Assembly (NCBI RefSeq): GCF_008807075.1
Contig: NZ_CP035632.1
Coordinates: 1,922,001 to 1,986,000, forward strand
DNA length: 64,000 bases
From: Synechococcus sp. RSCCF101
GTDB taxonomy: Bacteria > Cyanobacteriota > Cyanobacteriia > PCC-6307 > Cyanobiaceae
Direction of reading: 5' to 3'
Below are positions 54,375 to 64,000 of this stretch, piece by piece. Made by a program: the position numbers and the translations under genes. Under the pieces are notes generated by a model. It made no database searches. It worked only from the letters and a program-made list of their open reading frames with translations, and was not told the origin of the DNA. Position 1 is the stretch's first letter. Each line of letters opens with the position of its first letter.

Positions 54375-54848
54375 TCAGGCCGCCAGGCGGTCACTGGGGT
54401 AGAGCTCGAACAGCTGGCGGCAGAGCCCCTGCAGCCGCTCCACGTGCTCGGGCTGGGGCAGGTGCGGTCCGCTCGGATGCCAGTCACCCACGGTGGCCAG
54501 CCGCCAGCGCTCGCCGTCGTAGGTCATGCCGCGCATCAGCACCCCCATCAGTCGGGGGCGGGAGCGGGGGGCCTGCTCGTCGGCCTCCGCCGCGGAGGAT
54601 GGAGCGCCGGCGGCGGCAGCGAGCCGCAGCTGCAGCAGCAGGCTGCGGCACTGAAGCCGCGGGCTCCAGCCGGGGAAATGAAAGGCCAGGTCCAGCGTCT
54701 CCTCCTCGCTGAAGCGCCGCGTCAGCGGGTCATCGCGCCAGGGGGTGAGGTTGGCCCGCGCCGCCGGGAACTCGCGCCGGAACAGATCGACCACGGCGGC
54801 CACCGCCCTGGCCTGATCGATGCTGCGGACCGTCTCGGCTGCATTCAT
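54375..54848 (-). CDS. Conserved hypothetical protein
   Basis: This 157-residue soluble protein starts MNAAETVRSIDQARAVAAVV. Features are RREFPAARANLTPWRDDPLT, a hydrophobic core FHFPGWSPRLQCRSLLLQL, and RLMGVLMRGMTYDGERWRL. It is the sort of small cyanobacterial protein that is widely kept but unnamed. There is no signal peptide. It is divergent from the nucleosidase gene. Function unknown. Confidence 0.65.
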   Translation of the reverse strand: MNAAETVRSIDQARAVAAVVDLFRREFPAARANLTPWRDDPLTRRFSEEETLDLAFHFPGWSPRLQCRSLLLQLRLAAAAGAPSSAAEADEQAPRSRPRLMGVLMRGMTYDGERWRLATVGDWHPSGPHLPQPEHVERLQGLCRQLFELYPSDRLAA

Positions 54849-54933
54849 CGGCCCATCCTGCTGAGATCGCCCCGGAGATGCCAGGTACGGTTGCGGCCTC
54901 CTGGCATGACGACGGAGTGACGGAGGAGTGACG

Positions 54934-55734
54934 GTGGCCGACGGCACAGGCAGTGGACGCCACATCGCCCTGCTCGGAGCCATGCCGGAGGAGGTGGGGG
55001 CGTTCCGCAGCCACCTGAGCGACCCGGGCGAACAGCAGCACGGCGATCTGACCCTGCATCGGGGTCGGGTCGGCCCGCACCGGGTCAGCCTCGCCTGGTC
55101 CGGCTGGGGCAAGGTGGCAGCGGCCCGGGCGGCCACGCGGCTGCTGGCCGCGGCCGAAGCCAGCGACCCCGTCGACCTGCTGCTGTTCACGGGCGTGGCG
55201 GGCGGCGCCGCACCGCAGCTGCGCCAGTGGGATGTGCTGCTGGCCGATCCGGCCATCCAGCACGACATGGATGCCAGCCCGCTCGTGCCCCGCTTCACCC
55301 TGCCGCCCCTGAACATCGACCGGCTCCATCCGACCGGCCCGCTGCGGGACTGGGCCCTGCGGAGCCTGCAGCAGGCGGCCGCCGCCGGTGCACTCGACGG
55401 TTTCGGCACGATCCGCAGCGGCCTGGTGGGCACGGGCGATCGCTTCATCGCCGCCCGCAGCTCCCTGGATCGGCTGCGGGAGGATCTGCCGGATCTGCAG
55501 GCGGTGGAGATGGAGGGGGCCGCCGTGGCCCAGGTGGCGGTGCAGGAGGGCGTGCCCTGGCTGGTGGTGCGGGTGATCTCCGACGGCGCCGACGACGGCG
55601 CGGCCGCCAGCTTCAGCGATTTCGTGGCGGCCTACGACGCCCGGGCCTGGCGGATCATCGAGGCCCTGCTGCAGCGACTCGACGCAGCGCCCCTGCGTCA
55701 GGAGAGCGCAGACGGCACCGGTCGCGGCGCATAA
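54934..55734 (+). CDS. MTA/SAH nucleosidase-like protein
   Basis: This protein of about 266 residues belongs to the nucleoside phosphorylase superfamily. HIALLGAMPEEVGAF carries the catalytic-type Glu. GVAGGAAPQLRQWDVLLAD, VEMEGAAVAQVA (substrate-binding Met-Glu) and RVISDGADDGAAASFSDF (catalytic Asp) match MTA/SAH nucleosidase, which recycles methylthioadenosine and S-adenosylhomocysteine. GTG 54934 is preferred because GGAGG (54922-54926) lies 7 bases upstream; GTG 54928 is too close to it. It is 49 bases upstream of icd. Confidence 0.85.
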   Translation: MADGTGSGRHIALLGAMPEEVGAFRSHLSDPGEQQHGDLTLHRGRVGPHRVSLAWSGWGKVAAARAATRLLAAAEASDPVDLLLFTGVAGGAAPQLRQWDVLLADPAIQHDMDASPLVPRFTLPPLNIDRLHPTGPLRDWALRSLQQAAAAGALDGFGTIRSGLVGTGDRFIAARSSLDRLREDLPDLQAVEMEGAAVAQVAVQEGVPWLVVRVISDGADDGAAASFSDFVAAYDARAWRIIEALLQRLDAAPLRQESADGTGRGA

Positions 55735-55783
55735 GCTCCCGGCAGAACCCCTCTCGCCGGGCCGCTTCAGCCGCCCGACCCGC

Positions 55784-57207
<1,424 letters not shown>

Positions 57208-57224
57208 ACCCCTCGGCCGCAGCT

Positions 57225-58568
57225 ATGAGCGGAGGATCCCCACCAGCGGCCGGCCTGGCGGCCGGCGCCGCCGATCCCTGCGTCCACTGCGGCTTCTGCC
57301 TGCCCACCTGCGCCAGCTACCGGGTGCTGGGCACCGAGATGGATTCGCCGCGGGGGCGGATCCACATGCTCAAGGCGATCGAGGCCGGTGAGCTGAGCCT
57401 GGATGCCACGGTGGCCTCCCATTTCGACAGCTGCCTGGGCTGCTTCGCCTGCGTCAGCGCCTGCCCCTCGGGGGTGCGCTACGACCAGCTGATCGAGGAG
57501 GCCCGGCCCCGGCTCAACGCCGCCGAACTGCGCAGCCCCTGGCAGCAGAGCCTGCGGCGCCTGCTGCTGGCCCTGCTGCCCTACCCCCAGCGGCTGCGGG
57601 CCCTGCTCCAGCCGATGCGGCTCTACAGCGGCTCCGGCCTGCAGCGCCTGGTGCGCGGTCGCGGCCTGATGCGCCTGTTCGGGCCGGAGCTCACCGCCCT
57701 GGAAGCCCTGCTGCCCCCGCTGGCGGCCGAGGGGTTCCAGGACAGCTGGCCCGTTGTGGCTCCGGCCGAGGGGCCCCGCCGCCACCGGGTGGGTCTGGTG
57801 CTGGGCTGCGTGCAGCGCAGCTTCGATCCCGCAGTGAACCGGGCCGTGCTGGCCGTGCTCAACGCCAACGGCATCGAGGTGGTGATCCCGCCACAGCAGG
57901 GCTGCTGCGGTGCCGTGAGCCATCACCAGGGAGCGATGGAGCAGACCCGGTCCCTGGCGGGGGATCTGGTGGCGGCCTTCGACGCCGTGCTGGGCCCCGG
58001 CCGGCCCGCGGGCCCGGAACCGCTCGATGCGGTGCTGGTGGCCGCCTCCGGCTGCGGCCACACCCTGAAGAGCTACGACCGCCTGATCGGACGGAGTTTT
58101 GCCGCCCCCGTGGCGGACGTGCACGAGTTCCTCGACCGGGTGGGTCTCAGCGCCGCCTTCCGCCAGCGGCTGCGGCCGCTGGCCGCGCCTGACGGAGCCC
58201 CGGCCACCGCCGAGGCTCCGCGCGCTGTGGCGTACCACGACGCCTGCCACATGATCCATGGCCAGGGCCTTCAGGCGGAGCCGCGGCGCCTGCTGAGTGC
58301 CATCCCGCATCTGCAGCTGCGGGAAGCGGTGGAGGCCGGGGTCTGCTGCGGCAGCGCCGGCATCTACAACCTGGTGCAGCCGCGCGAGGCCGAGGAGCTG
58401 GGCCGGCTCAAGGCGGCCGATCTGCGCGGCACCGGCGCGGAGCTGATCGCCAGCGCCAACATCGGCTGCACCCTGCAGCTGCGGCGCCACCTGGAGCCCT
58501 CCGAGGGCGCGATGGTGCGCCATCCGATGGAGCTGCTGGCCCTCAGCGCCGGTCTGCTGCCGGCCTGA
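57225..58568 (+). CDS. glcF: Glycolate dehydrogenase iron-sulfur subunit
   Basis: This 447-residue protein has two ferredoxin-type clusters, CVHCGFCLPTC and CLGCFACVSACPSG. It then has the duplicated CCG-type cysteine motifs QGCCGAVSHHQG and VCCGSAGIYNL together with DACHMIHGQG. This is the layout of GlcF, which passes electrons from glycolate oxidation to the respiratory chain in photorespiration. Start ATG 57225 (MSGGSPPAAGLAAG) adds a Gly/Ala tail. It is 17 bases from icd; its 3' end overlaps the convergent kinase by 26 bases. glcD is not in the window. Confidence 0.93.
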   Translation: MSGGSPPAAGLAAGAADPCVHCGFCLPTCASYRVLGTEMDSPRGRIHMLKAIEAGELSLDATVASHFDSCLGCFACVSACPSGVRYDQLIEEARPRLNAAELRSPWQQSLRRLLLALLPYPQRLRALLQPMRLYSGSGLQRLVRGRGLMRLFGPELTALEALLPPLAAEGFQDSWPVVAPAEGPRRHRVGLVLGCVQRSFDPAVNRAVLAVLNANGIEVVIPPQQGCCGAVSHHQGAMEQTRSLAGDLVAAFDAVLGPGRPAGPEPLDAVLVAASGCGHTLKSYDRLIGRSFAAPVADVHEFLDRVGLSAAFRQRLRPLAAPDGAPATAEAPRAVAYHDACHMIHGQGLQAEPRRLLSAIPHLQLREAVEAGVCCGSAGIYNLVQPREAEELGRLKAADLRGTGAELIASANIGCTLQLRRHLEPSEGAMVRHPMELLALSAGLLPA

Positions 58569-59952
58569 GCGATCCGGCCGCCTCCATCAGCCGCCAGGCC
58601 TGCCGCAAGCTGCCGGCGTCGCCGAGGTTGCCGGGGAAGGTGAGCACGGGCAGGCCCTCGATCGCCGCAGCACAGCCCGCGGGAGGCCGCACCAGGGAGA
58701 GGCCGGGCAGCAGCTGCCCCTCGAGGTCCACCCGTCCCAGGCCGAGGCCATCGGCCAGCAGGGTGTGGCTGGTGATGCCGCCCTTGCTGATCAGGTAGCC
58801 CAGCTCGCCGGCCACGGACGCCGCCAGCCGCCCCATCAGCCGGGCCAGGGCCTCGCCGATGCGCAGGCGCTCCGCCAGGCTGCCGCAGACCAGCTCGCCG
58901 CGGCTGCTGTGCAGCACCGGCGTGGCGCCATCCCGGAGCGCGGCCCGCAGATCAGCGCTCCAGCCCGCTTCCAGATCGGCCAGCAGCAGCTCGGGCAGCG
59001 GCCCCTCGACCACCCGCGCCAGGCGCGGCACCGGCAGTTCGATGGGCCGGCAGGCCGGCTCCTCCAGCAGGCAGGCCAGCTGGGCATCGGCCAGGGGCAC
59101 GTGGGAGCCCACCATCACCAGGCCCGGCCGCAGCCGGCCGGGCCCATCCCGCCGCCGCAGCCCGGCCAGGGCCGCGGGCGAGCGGGGCGGCGGCGGCAGC
59201 GCCGCCAGGCCATTGAGCAGGCTGGCGGCGCTGCGGAAGAGCAGACGCCGGGGTGGGTCCCGGCGCGCCAGGGTGCGGGCCGCGGCCCCCAGAGCCTGCA
59301 GGTGCCGGGGCGCGCTGGCATCCACCGCCACCTGGCGGTTGCCGCTGAGGGCCGCCAGCCAGTCACACAGATCGGCCGCGGGCCCCTCCAGCTGTTGGAG
59401 GGTCAGATGCGCCACCGACGCGGCGGGGATGCGGCCGCCGCTCTTCTCCTCCAGCCAGGGGGCCAGGGCGCTGTGGCGGTAGCCGAACTGCCGGTCGCGG
59501 GCGAAGGGGGTCTCGGCCACGGGCACCCCGTTGAGCCGGTGCACCCCGTCCACGGTGGTGCGGCCGCCCTCCAGAAAGGCCGGCACGTGCAGGGTGGCGG
59601 CGAAGGGGCCCAGCTCCGCGTCGATCGCGTCGGTCTCCAGCGGCACATGGCCGCGCAGGGTGGAATCGCCGCGGCTGACGATCAGCCAGCGCCGCCAGGC
59701 GCCCTCGCCGTCCCGCTCCTCCACGGCCGAGCGGAAGCCCCGGCAGATCCGGCGCACGGTGGCCTCCGCCCGGGCCGGGTCCATGGCGCGGCTGTTGGCG
59801 AGCACGAACAGCAGCGGCGAGGGGTGGGCCAGGCCCTGCCGCCAGCTGGCCGGATCGGTGCGCAGCAGCAGCGGACAGCTGTGGACCGTCTGGGAGCCGG
59901 TGGGGTCATCGTCGATGACCAGGATGCGGGGCGGGCCGGCTGATGCGTCCAT
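58543..59952 (-). CDS. Four-carbon acid sugar kinase-family protein (DUF1537)
   Basis: This 469-residue protein belongs to the four-carbon acid sugar kinase superfamily. VIDDDPTGSQTVHSCPLLLR is the N-terminal DDxTGS motif. SRGDSTLRGHVPLETDAI and FLEGGRTTVDGVHRLNG follow, and the nucleotide-binding C-terminus has GYLISKGGITSHTLLADGLG. These kinases phosphorylate threonate, erythronate or related acids, but the substrate here is not clear. It sits between and opposite glcF and glcE. A link to photorespiratory acids is only a guess. Confidence 0.85.
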   Translation of the reverse strand: MDASAGPPRILVIDDDPTGSQTVHSCPLLLRTDPASWRQGLAHPSPLLFVLANSRAMDPARAEATVRRICRGFRSAVEERDGEGAWRRWLIVSRGDSTLRGHVPLETDAIDAELGPFAATLHVPAFLEGGRTTVDGVHRLNGVPVAETPFARDRQFGYRHSALAPWLEEKSGGRIPAASVAHLTLQQLEGPAADLCDWLAALSGNRQVAVDASAPRHLQALGAAARTLARRDPPRRLLFRSAASLLNGLAALPPPPRSPAALAGLRRRDGPGRLRPGLVMVGSHVPLADAQLACLLEEPACRPIELPVPRLARVVEGPLPELLLADLEAGWSADLRAALRDGATPVLHSSRGELVCGSLAERLRIGEALARLMGRLAASVAGELGYLISKGGITSHTLLADGLGLGRVDLEGQLLPGLSLVRPPAGCAAAIEGLPVLTFPGNLGDAGSLRQAWRLMEAAGSLRPAADRR

Positions 59953-59966
59953 GGGACCATCGTGGC

Positions 59967-61157
59967 GTGAGCACGCGCACCCCTTCCGGCCCGCCCCGAC
60001 GACGGCTGACCCCGGCGCCGGCGGAGCTGGCCGCCGCGGTGGCTGATCTGCACGCCAGCGCCACGCCCTGGCTGCCCTGCGGCCTGGGCAGTCGGCTGCA
60101 CTGGGGGCCGGCCGTGCACGCCACCGGGCTGGAGCTCAGCAGCGCCGCCCACGACCGCATCCTCCAGCACGCCCGCGACGACTTCACCGTGACCGTGCAG
60201 GCCGGCATGCCGCTGGCGGCGCTGGAGAGCGAGCTGGCCCGCTGGGGCCAGTGGCTGGCGATCGACCCGCCGCTCCTCGGCGGGGGAGCGGCCAGCAGCA
60301 TCGGTGGTGTGGTGGCCCGGGGCCTGAGCGGCGGGCTGAGCCTGCGCTACATGGGCGTGCGGGACCGGCTGGTGGGCATCGGCCTGATGCGCAGCGACGG
60401 CACCGCCGCCCATGCCGGCGGCCGGGTGGTGAAGAACGTGGCCGGTTATGACCTGATGCGGCTGCTCTGCGGCAGCTGGGGGTCCCTGGCTCTGATCACC
60501 GAGCTGACCCTGCGCACCTACCCGATCCCGCCGGTGCGGCGTCTGCAGGTGCTGCAGGCCCCGGAACCCCACCTGGCCGGGGGCCTGGAGGCGCTGCGCC
60601 GCTGGCTGCTGAGCGGCACCCTCACCCCCGAGGCGATCGACTGGTGGCAGACGCCCGGCCAGACGCCCCGCCTGCTGATCCGGCTGGGCAGCGTCAGCGC
60701 CGAGGCGGTGCAGGAGCAGCAGGCGGCCATCGCCGGGCAGGCGGGGTCCCTGGGCCTGCAGGCCAAATCCGACCCGGAGGCCGTCCTGCCCTGGCAGGGT
60801 CTGAGCCGGGAACCCACCTGGCTGGCGCGGCTGGCCGTGCCCGCCGGCCGCGCCGAGGCCCTGCTCAGCGATGCGGCCGTCGCCGGCTGGAGCCTGCGGC
60901 TGGGGGCCGCCAGCGGCATCGGCGAGGCCAGCTCGGACACAGCCGATGTCCGCTCGGCCGGTGCCCTGCGCCAGCTTTGCGAGCAGCTGGGGGGCTACCT
61001 GACCCTGCTGGTGCAACCGGCCGACGGGGGTCTGCCGGCCTGGGAGGACGCGCCGGGGCGGGAGGTGATCCTGGCCCTCAAGCGCCGCTTCGATCCGCTG
61101 CAGCAGCTGGCCCGCGGCCGGCTGCCCGGGGTGCTCGACCGGGTCGCATCAGGCTGA
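59967..61157 (+). CDS. glcE: Glycolate dehydrogenase FAD-binding subunit GlcE-like
   Basis: This protein of 396 residues belongs to the FAD-binding PCMH group. LPCGLGSRLHWG, DDFTVTVQAGMPLAALE, GGGAASSIGGVVARGLSGG and MGVRDRLVGIGLMRSDG are FAD motifs, and GGRVVKNVAGYDLMRLLCGSWG is diagnostic for GlcE. GTG 59967 is preferred; ATG 59943 would run into the divergent kinase start. GlcE works with GlcD and GlcF in glycolate oxidation. Its end overlaps the convergent epimerase-like gene by 9 bases. Confidence 0.88.
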   Translation: MSTRTPSGPPRRRLTPAPAELAAAVADLHASATPWLPCGLGSRLHWGPAVHATGLELSSAAHDRILQHARDDFTVTVQAGMPLAALESELARWGQWLAIDPPLLGGGAASSIGGVVARGLSGGLSLRYMGVRDRLVGIGLMRSDGTAAHAGGRVVKNVAGYDLMRLLCGSWGSLALITELTLRTYPIPPVRRLQVLQAPEPHLAGGLEALRRWLLSGTLTPEAIDWWQTPGQTPRLLIRLGSVSAEAVQEQQAAIAGQAGSLGLQAKSDPEAVLPWQGLSREPTWLARLAVPAGRAEALLSDAAVAGWSLRLGAASGIGEASSDTADVRSAGALRQLCEQLGGYLTLLVQPADGGLPAWEDAPGREVILALKRRFDPLQQLARGRLPGVLDRVASG

Positions 61158-62039
61158 GGGCCCCGTGGCTGGCAGTGTCACGGTGTAGCGGCAGTGGAGG
61201 CTGTGCGCTTCACCGGGCGCGAGCTCCAGGCGCCGCTCGCCGCTGATCAGGGCCTGACGCGGGGCCGTCCAGGCCTCCAGGCAGACCATCGGCCGGGGCG
61301 GCTCGCTCCAGATCACGGCCTGATCCAGGGGGGTCCGAGTCTGCATCGTCACCGTCAGGTCGGCGGCGGGGTCGCTGAGGTGCACCGCGCCAGGGCTCGG
61401 AGCCAGCAGATCCACCCCGGCTCCGAGCCGCTGCAGCTGGGCCGCCGTGTCGGTCTCCGCCATCTGCAGGTGATCGAAGCAGCGCGGCGGCAGCCCCTCC
61501 AGAAGGGCCGTCGCCGGATCGCTCACTCGGAAGTAGGGATGCAGGCCGAGGCTGTAGGGCATCGGACCGGAGCCGGGCTCGCCCGGAGCGAGATGGGCGA
61601 CGCTGACAGCGATCGCCAGGCCCCCCGGCTCGAGGGTCAGGTCCAGCTGCAGCCGGAAGCGGAACGGATAGTGCTGCAGCGTGGCGCTGTTGTGTTCCAG
61701 CACCATCCGCACGCCGCTGCCATCGGCCGCACTCTCCAGGCTCCAGGGCTGATCGCGGGCAAAGCCGTGCTGCGGCAGATGGAACTCGCCCTGGGGCAGC
61801 GGCAGGCGGTCGCCCGGAAGATTGCCGCAGATGGGGAAGAGAATCGGCATGCCGCCCCGCACGCTCTTGGCGGGATCGGCGAAGCGCTCGCGATCGAAAT
61901 AGAGGATCTCGCGGCCGCCGCAGCGCCATTCGCTCAGCAGCCCGCCCCGCTCGGGCACCAGCCGCAGCCGATCGCCGCTGGGGGTCTCGAAGGCCCAGTG
62001 GGGGTAGGGATCCTGATGGCGTGTGAGGCTGGACGGCAT
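61149..62039 (-). CDS. Aldose 1-epimerase family protein
   Basis: This 296-residue protein has the galactose mutarotase fold. RLVPERGGLLSEWRCGGREIL is the first strand set, MPILFPICGNLPGDRLPL and QHGFARDQPWSLE a conserved block with a catalytic-type His, and YSLGLHPYFRV the second His. It should interconvert anomers of a sugar or sugar phosphate, possibly glucose-6-phosphate as in YeaD. ATG 62039 is next to the hydrolase stop, so the two are likely one unit. Confidence 0.85.
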   Translation of the reverse strand: MPSSLTRHQDPYPHWAFETPSGDRLRLVPERGGLLSEWRCGGREILYFDRERFADPAKSVRGGMPILFPICGNLPGDRLPLPQGEFHLPQHGFARDQPWSLESAADGSGVRMVLEHNSATLQHYPFRFRLQLDLTLEPGGLAIAVSVAHLAPGEPGSGPMPYSLGLHPYFRVSDPATALLEGLPPRCFDHLQMAETDTAAQLQRLGAGVDLLAPSPGAVHLSDPAADLTVTMQTRTPLDQAVIWSEPPRPMVCLEAWTAPRQALISGERRLELAPGEAHSLHCRYTVTLPATGPSA

Positions 62040-62041
62040 GG

Positions 62042-62992
62042 TCAGGCGCTGGCCGCGATGGAGGGCTGGGGGAGGCCCGCCAGCCACTCCAGCAGAGCGC
62101 CGTTCACCTGGTCGGGCACCTCGTCGTGCGGGCAATGCCCCGCCTCGAGCACCACCTCGGTGGTGGCCGCCGGGGCATGGCGCTGGAAGCGGGAGCGGCG
62201 GCGTTCGGCATCGATCCAGGGATCCCGGATGCCCCAGAGCAGCAGCAGCGGTGAGGCCAGGCCGGAGAGAAGGCCATCGAGGGGCTCGCCGCGGGGAATG
62301 TCGAACACGGTGCGGAACACCCCGAAGGCCCCCGGATCGCGGGAGGGCCGCAGGATCGCCTCCACCAGCTCGTCGTCGACGTTGCGGCGATCGATGTACA
62401 CCTGATTCAGGGTGCGGCGCACGCTGGCGGGACGGCGCAGGTTCTCGAACAGGAGACGCTGCAGCAGAGGGTTGCGCAGCAGCCCCCGGATCAGGTTGCG
62501 GCGTGCCGCAGCCGCCCAGCCGACCGGCTGCTGCAGCTCGTCGCTGAAGGGGCCGGCCGCATTGAGCAGCACCACACCGGCCGCGGTCTCGCCCAGTGCG
62601 GCACCGGCGGCGAGGGAGGCGAATCCGCCCAGGGAATTGCCCACCAGCACGGTGGGCCGGCCGATGCGCTCCTGCACATAGGCGATCAGCTGATCCCGCC
62701 AGAGCGCCCCGCCGTAGGCCAGCCCCTGCGGCTTGGCGCTGCGCCCGAAGCCGAGCAGATCGATGGCGTGCACCTCGTGCCGTTCCGCCAGCACCGGAAT
62801 GTTGAAGCGCCAGTGGTCGGTGGAGGCACCGAAACCGTGCACCAGCAGCACCGCCGGACCACTGGCCTCAGCCGCCCCGGACGGCGGGCCCGCCTGAACG
62901 GTGTGCACCGGGTGGCCCTGGAAGGACCAGGTGTCGCTGCGGCAGACCATTGCCGGTGCAGCCGCTGCCGAAGGGCTGGCGTGAGCCGTCAT
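62042..62992 (-). CDS. Alpha/beta hydrolase
   Basis: This 316-residue protein is an alpha/beta hydrolase. LLVHGFGASTDHWR is the oxyanion-hole motif, VLVGNSLGGFASLA the nucleophile elbow with catalytic Ser, LLWGIRDPWID the acid and EAGHCPHDE the His. AIDLLGFGRSAKP is common to cyanobacterial and plant pheophytinase-like hydrolases. Substrate unknown. ATG 62992 is preceded by an in-frame TTG 62995. Confidence 0.9.
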   Translation of the reverse strand: MTAHASPSAAAAPAMVCRSDTWSFQGHPVHTVQAGPPSGAAEASGPAVLLVHGFGASTDHWRFNIPVLAERHEVHAIDLLGFGRSAKPQGLAYGGALWRDQLIAYVQERIGRPTVLVGNSLGGFASLAAGAALGETAAGVVLLNAAGPFSDELQQPVGWAAAARRNLIRGLLRNPLLQRLLFENLRRPASVRRTLNQVYIDRRNVDDELVEAILRPSRDPGAFGVFRTVFDIPRGEPLDGLLSGLASPLLLLWGIRDPWIDAERRRSRFQRHAPAATTEVVLEAGHCPHDEVPDQVNGALLEWLAGLPQPSIAASA

Positions 62993-63046
62993 CAACCGTC
63001 GCGCTCGAGGTGGTCCAGGCTAGGGAGCACAGACGTAGGCATCGGA

Positions 63047-63343
63047 GTGATCGACGGGTCGGGGCTGATCACGGGCAGTGCGCTCTGGGCCCTGGCCCTC
63101 TATCTGCCCCTCTCTCTGCCGCTGGCACGCTTCGAGGCGGCCCTGAGCGAGGGGCCCCTGCCGCCCCAGCTGCAGACCGTGTGCCTGGTGCTGAGCAGCC
63201 TGCTGCTGGCCCTGGCCGTGGGCGTGATCACGCACCTGGGGATCGGCTGGGCCCTGGGGCCCGGCTGGTCCAGCAGCATGGCGGTGATCGCCCTGGTCAG
63301 CTCCGTCTTTCTCAGCCTGGCCAGCCGGGCCGATCCGGACTGA
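63047..63343 (+). CDS. Small membrane protein, unknown
   Basis: This 98-residue protein starts at GTG 63047 (VIDGSGLITGS) after CGGAG-like sequence. It has three hydrophobic segments: LWALALYLPLSLPLARF, TVCLVLSSLLLALAVGVI and SMAVIALVSSVFLSLA. The ending SLASRADPD is hydrophilic. No family is recognised. It is divergent from the hydrolase gene and convergent with the last gene. Confidence 0.6.
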   Translation: MIDGSGLITGSALWALALYLPLSLPLARFEAALSEGPLPPQLQTVCLVLSSLLLALAVGVITHLGIGWALGPGWSSSMAVIALVSSVFLSLASRADPD

Positions 63344-63385
63344 GCGGTTTCAGACTCGGCGGATTCGGTCTGAGCGGCCGGGCGC

Positions 63386-63988
63386 TCAGCAGCGCCAGTC
63401 GAGGCCGGCGAACCGCGGCACGATCGCCGGGGTGCGGGCCCGGTAGGCCCCGTACTCCGGATGCAGGGCCAGCAGCCGCGACTCCTCCCGCCGCGCCTTG
63501 CCTCGGAGCACCAGCGCGAGCGCGATCAGGAGGCCCAGATGCAGCAGGCTCCCCAGAGCCAGCGTCACCCCCAGCCCGCACACCAGCACCGCCTGATAGA
63601 GCGGATGGCGGCAGCGCCGGTACGGACCCGCGGTGATCAGGGCCGCACCGGGCTTGGGTTCGGGCAGGGGCGAGAGACTCGCGCCGAGACCGAGGAAGCC
63701 CTGCAGCGCGAGCAGCAGACCGAGGCCGAAGCAACCCCAGCCGATCAGTTGCAGCGCCAATGGCCAGCTGAGGCCGAGGCTCGAAGGCGCCGGTGTCGCC
63801 GGGAGCGCATTGAGCAGGATCAGCACCGCCTGGGCCAGCAGCCACCACTCGCCCCGGGCGTTGCTGCGCCAGCCCTGCCAGCTGAAGCCCCAGCCGGAGA
63901 GCGCCGCGGGCAGGCTCTGCCCAGCGGCGTTGACTAGAGCAGGCTCAGGCGGTGAGCTGGGCTTCGGGCTGGGGGGTGCTGCTGCCAT
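63386..63988 (-). CDS. Isoprenylcysteine carboxylmethyltransferase-like membrane methyltransferase
   Basis: This 200-residue membrane protein has about four helices, and GPYRRCRHPLYQAVLVCGLG is the SAM-binding motif of the ICMT/PEMT (NnrU-like) group. EESRLLALHPEYGAYRARTP is the typical C-terminal signature. It would methylate a lipid, quinone or isoprenoid substrate in the membrane. The N-terminus is Pro/Ser rich. ATG 63988 is chosen, but the window ends 12 bases later, so an upstream start cannot be excluded. Confidence 0.75.
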   Translation of the reverse strand: MAAAPPSPKPSSPPEPALVNAAGQSLPAALSGWGFSWQGWRSNARGEWWLLAQAVLILLNALPATPAPSSLGLSWPLALQLIGWGCFGLGLLLALQGFLGLGASLSPLPEPKPGAALITAGPYRRCRHPLYQAVLVCGLGVTLALGSLLHLGLLIALALVLRGKARREESRLLALHPEYGAYRARTPAIVPRFAGLDWRC

Positions 63989-64000
63989 CGCCGGAGTCCG

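Overview
The window is a dense, very GC-rich stretch of bacterial chromosome, by eye close to 70% GC. Genes sit on both strands with 4-base start/stop overlaps and almost no spacers. A picocyanobacterium of the Cyanobium / freshwater-brackish Synechococcus type is the best fit. Supporting genes are a phycobilin-type heme oxygenase, a SelD fused to an NADH-dehydrogenase-like domain, glycolate dehydrogenase subunits GlcE and GlcF, and many glycan genes of the kind found in picocyanobacterial surface islands. I found no rRNA, tRNA, CRISPR array, insertion sequence or phage gene.

Layout. 1-6.2 kb: edge fragment, two TPR proteins (minus), then a GT2 and a GT61 glycosyltransferase and a frameshifted TPR-like protein (plus). 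6.2-12.8 kb: a type I secretion block made of a small RTX cargo, a PpiC-like foldase, a cNMP-domain/degenerate-C39/ABC exporter, an HlyD adaptor and a sulfotransferase. 12.8-16.4 kb: the complete dTDP-L-rhamnose operon rfbA-C-D-B (minus). 16.5-24.4 kb: a 2OG/Fe(II)-like oxygenase, an RgpF-like protein, a Wzm-type permease, a Wzt-type ATPase fused to a sulfotransferase, galE and the selD fusion. 24.4-30.4 kb: a GT39-like membrane protein, a CCA-adding-type enzyme, then kdsD, kdsC, kdsB and a GT8-like gene. 30.4-36.3 kb: pcrA, GDP-fucose genes fcl and gmd (gmd frameshifted), and a UDP-xylose synthase-like gene. 36.3-38.6 kb: a DUF1501/DUF1800 pair. 38.7-44 kb: acyltransferase, kdsA, an unknown glycan gene, a Wzy/EpsG-like membrane protein and a GT2-like enzyme. 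43.9-53.5 kb: glycosyltransferases, an ABC flippase-like exporter, a second Wzy/EpsG-like protein and one more glycosyltransferase (minus). 53.5-64 kb: housekeeping genes (heme oxygenase, MTA/SAH nucleosidase, icd with a frameshift, glcF, a four-carbon sugar-acid kinase, glcE, aldose epimerase-like, alpha/beta hydrolase, two membrane proteins).

How the genes fit together. The window encodes enzymes for dTDP-rhamnose, GDP-fucose, a UDP-xylose-like donor, UDP-galactose and CMP-Kdo. Alongside are about nine glycosyltransferases, a sulfotransferase, an O-acyltransferase and two export routes: a Wzm/Wzt ABC pair, and an ABC flippase-like exporter with Wzy-like proteins. This reads as a cell-surface or extracellular, probably sulfated, polysaccharide factory. 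The most unusual item is the single polypeptide that joins a sulfotransferase to the exporter ATPase.

Quality caution. Three genes (a TPR protein, gmd and icd) are each broken by one apparently missing base in a G/C homopolymer. Because icd is a core gene, these are more likely sequence errors than real mutations.
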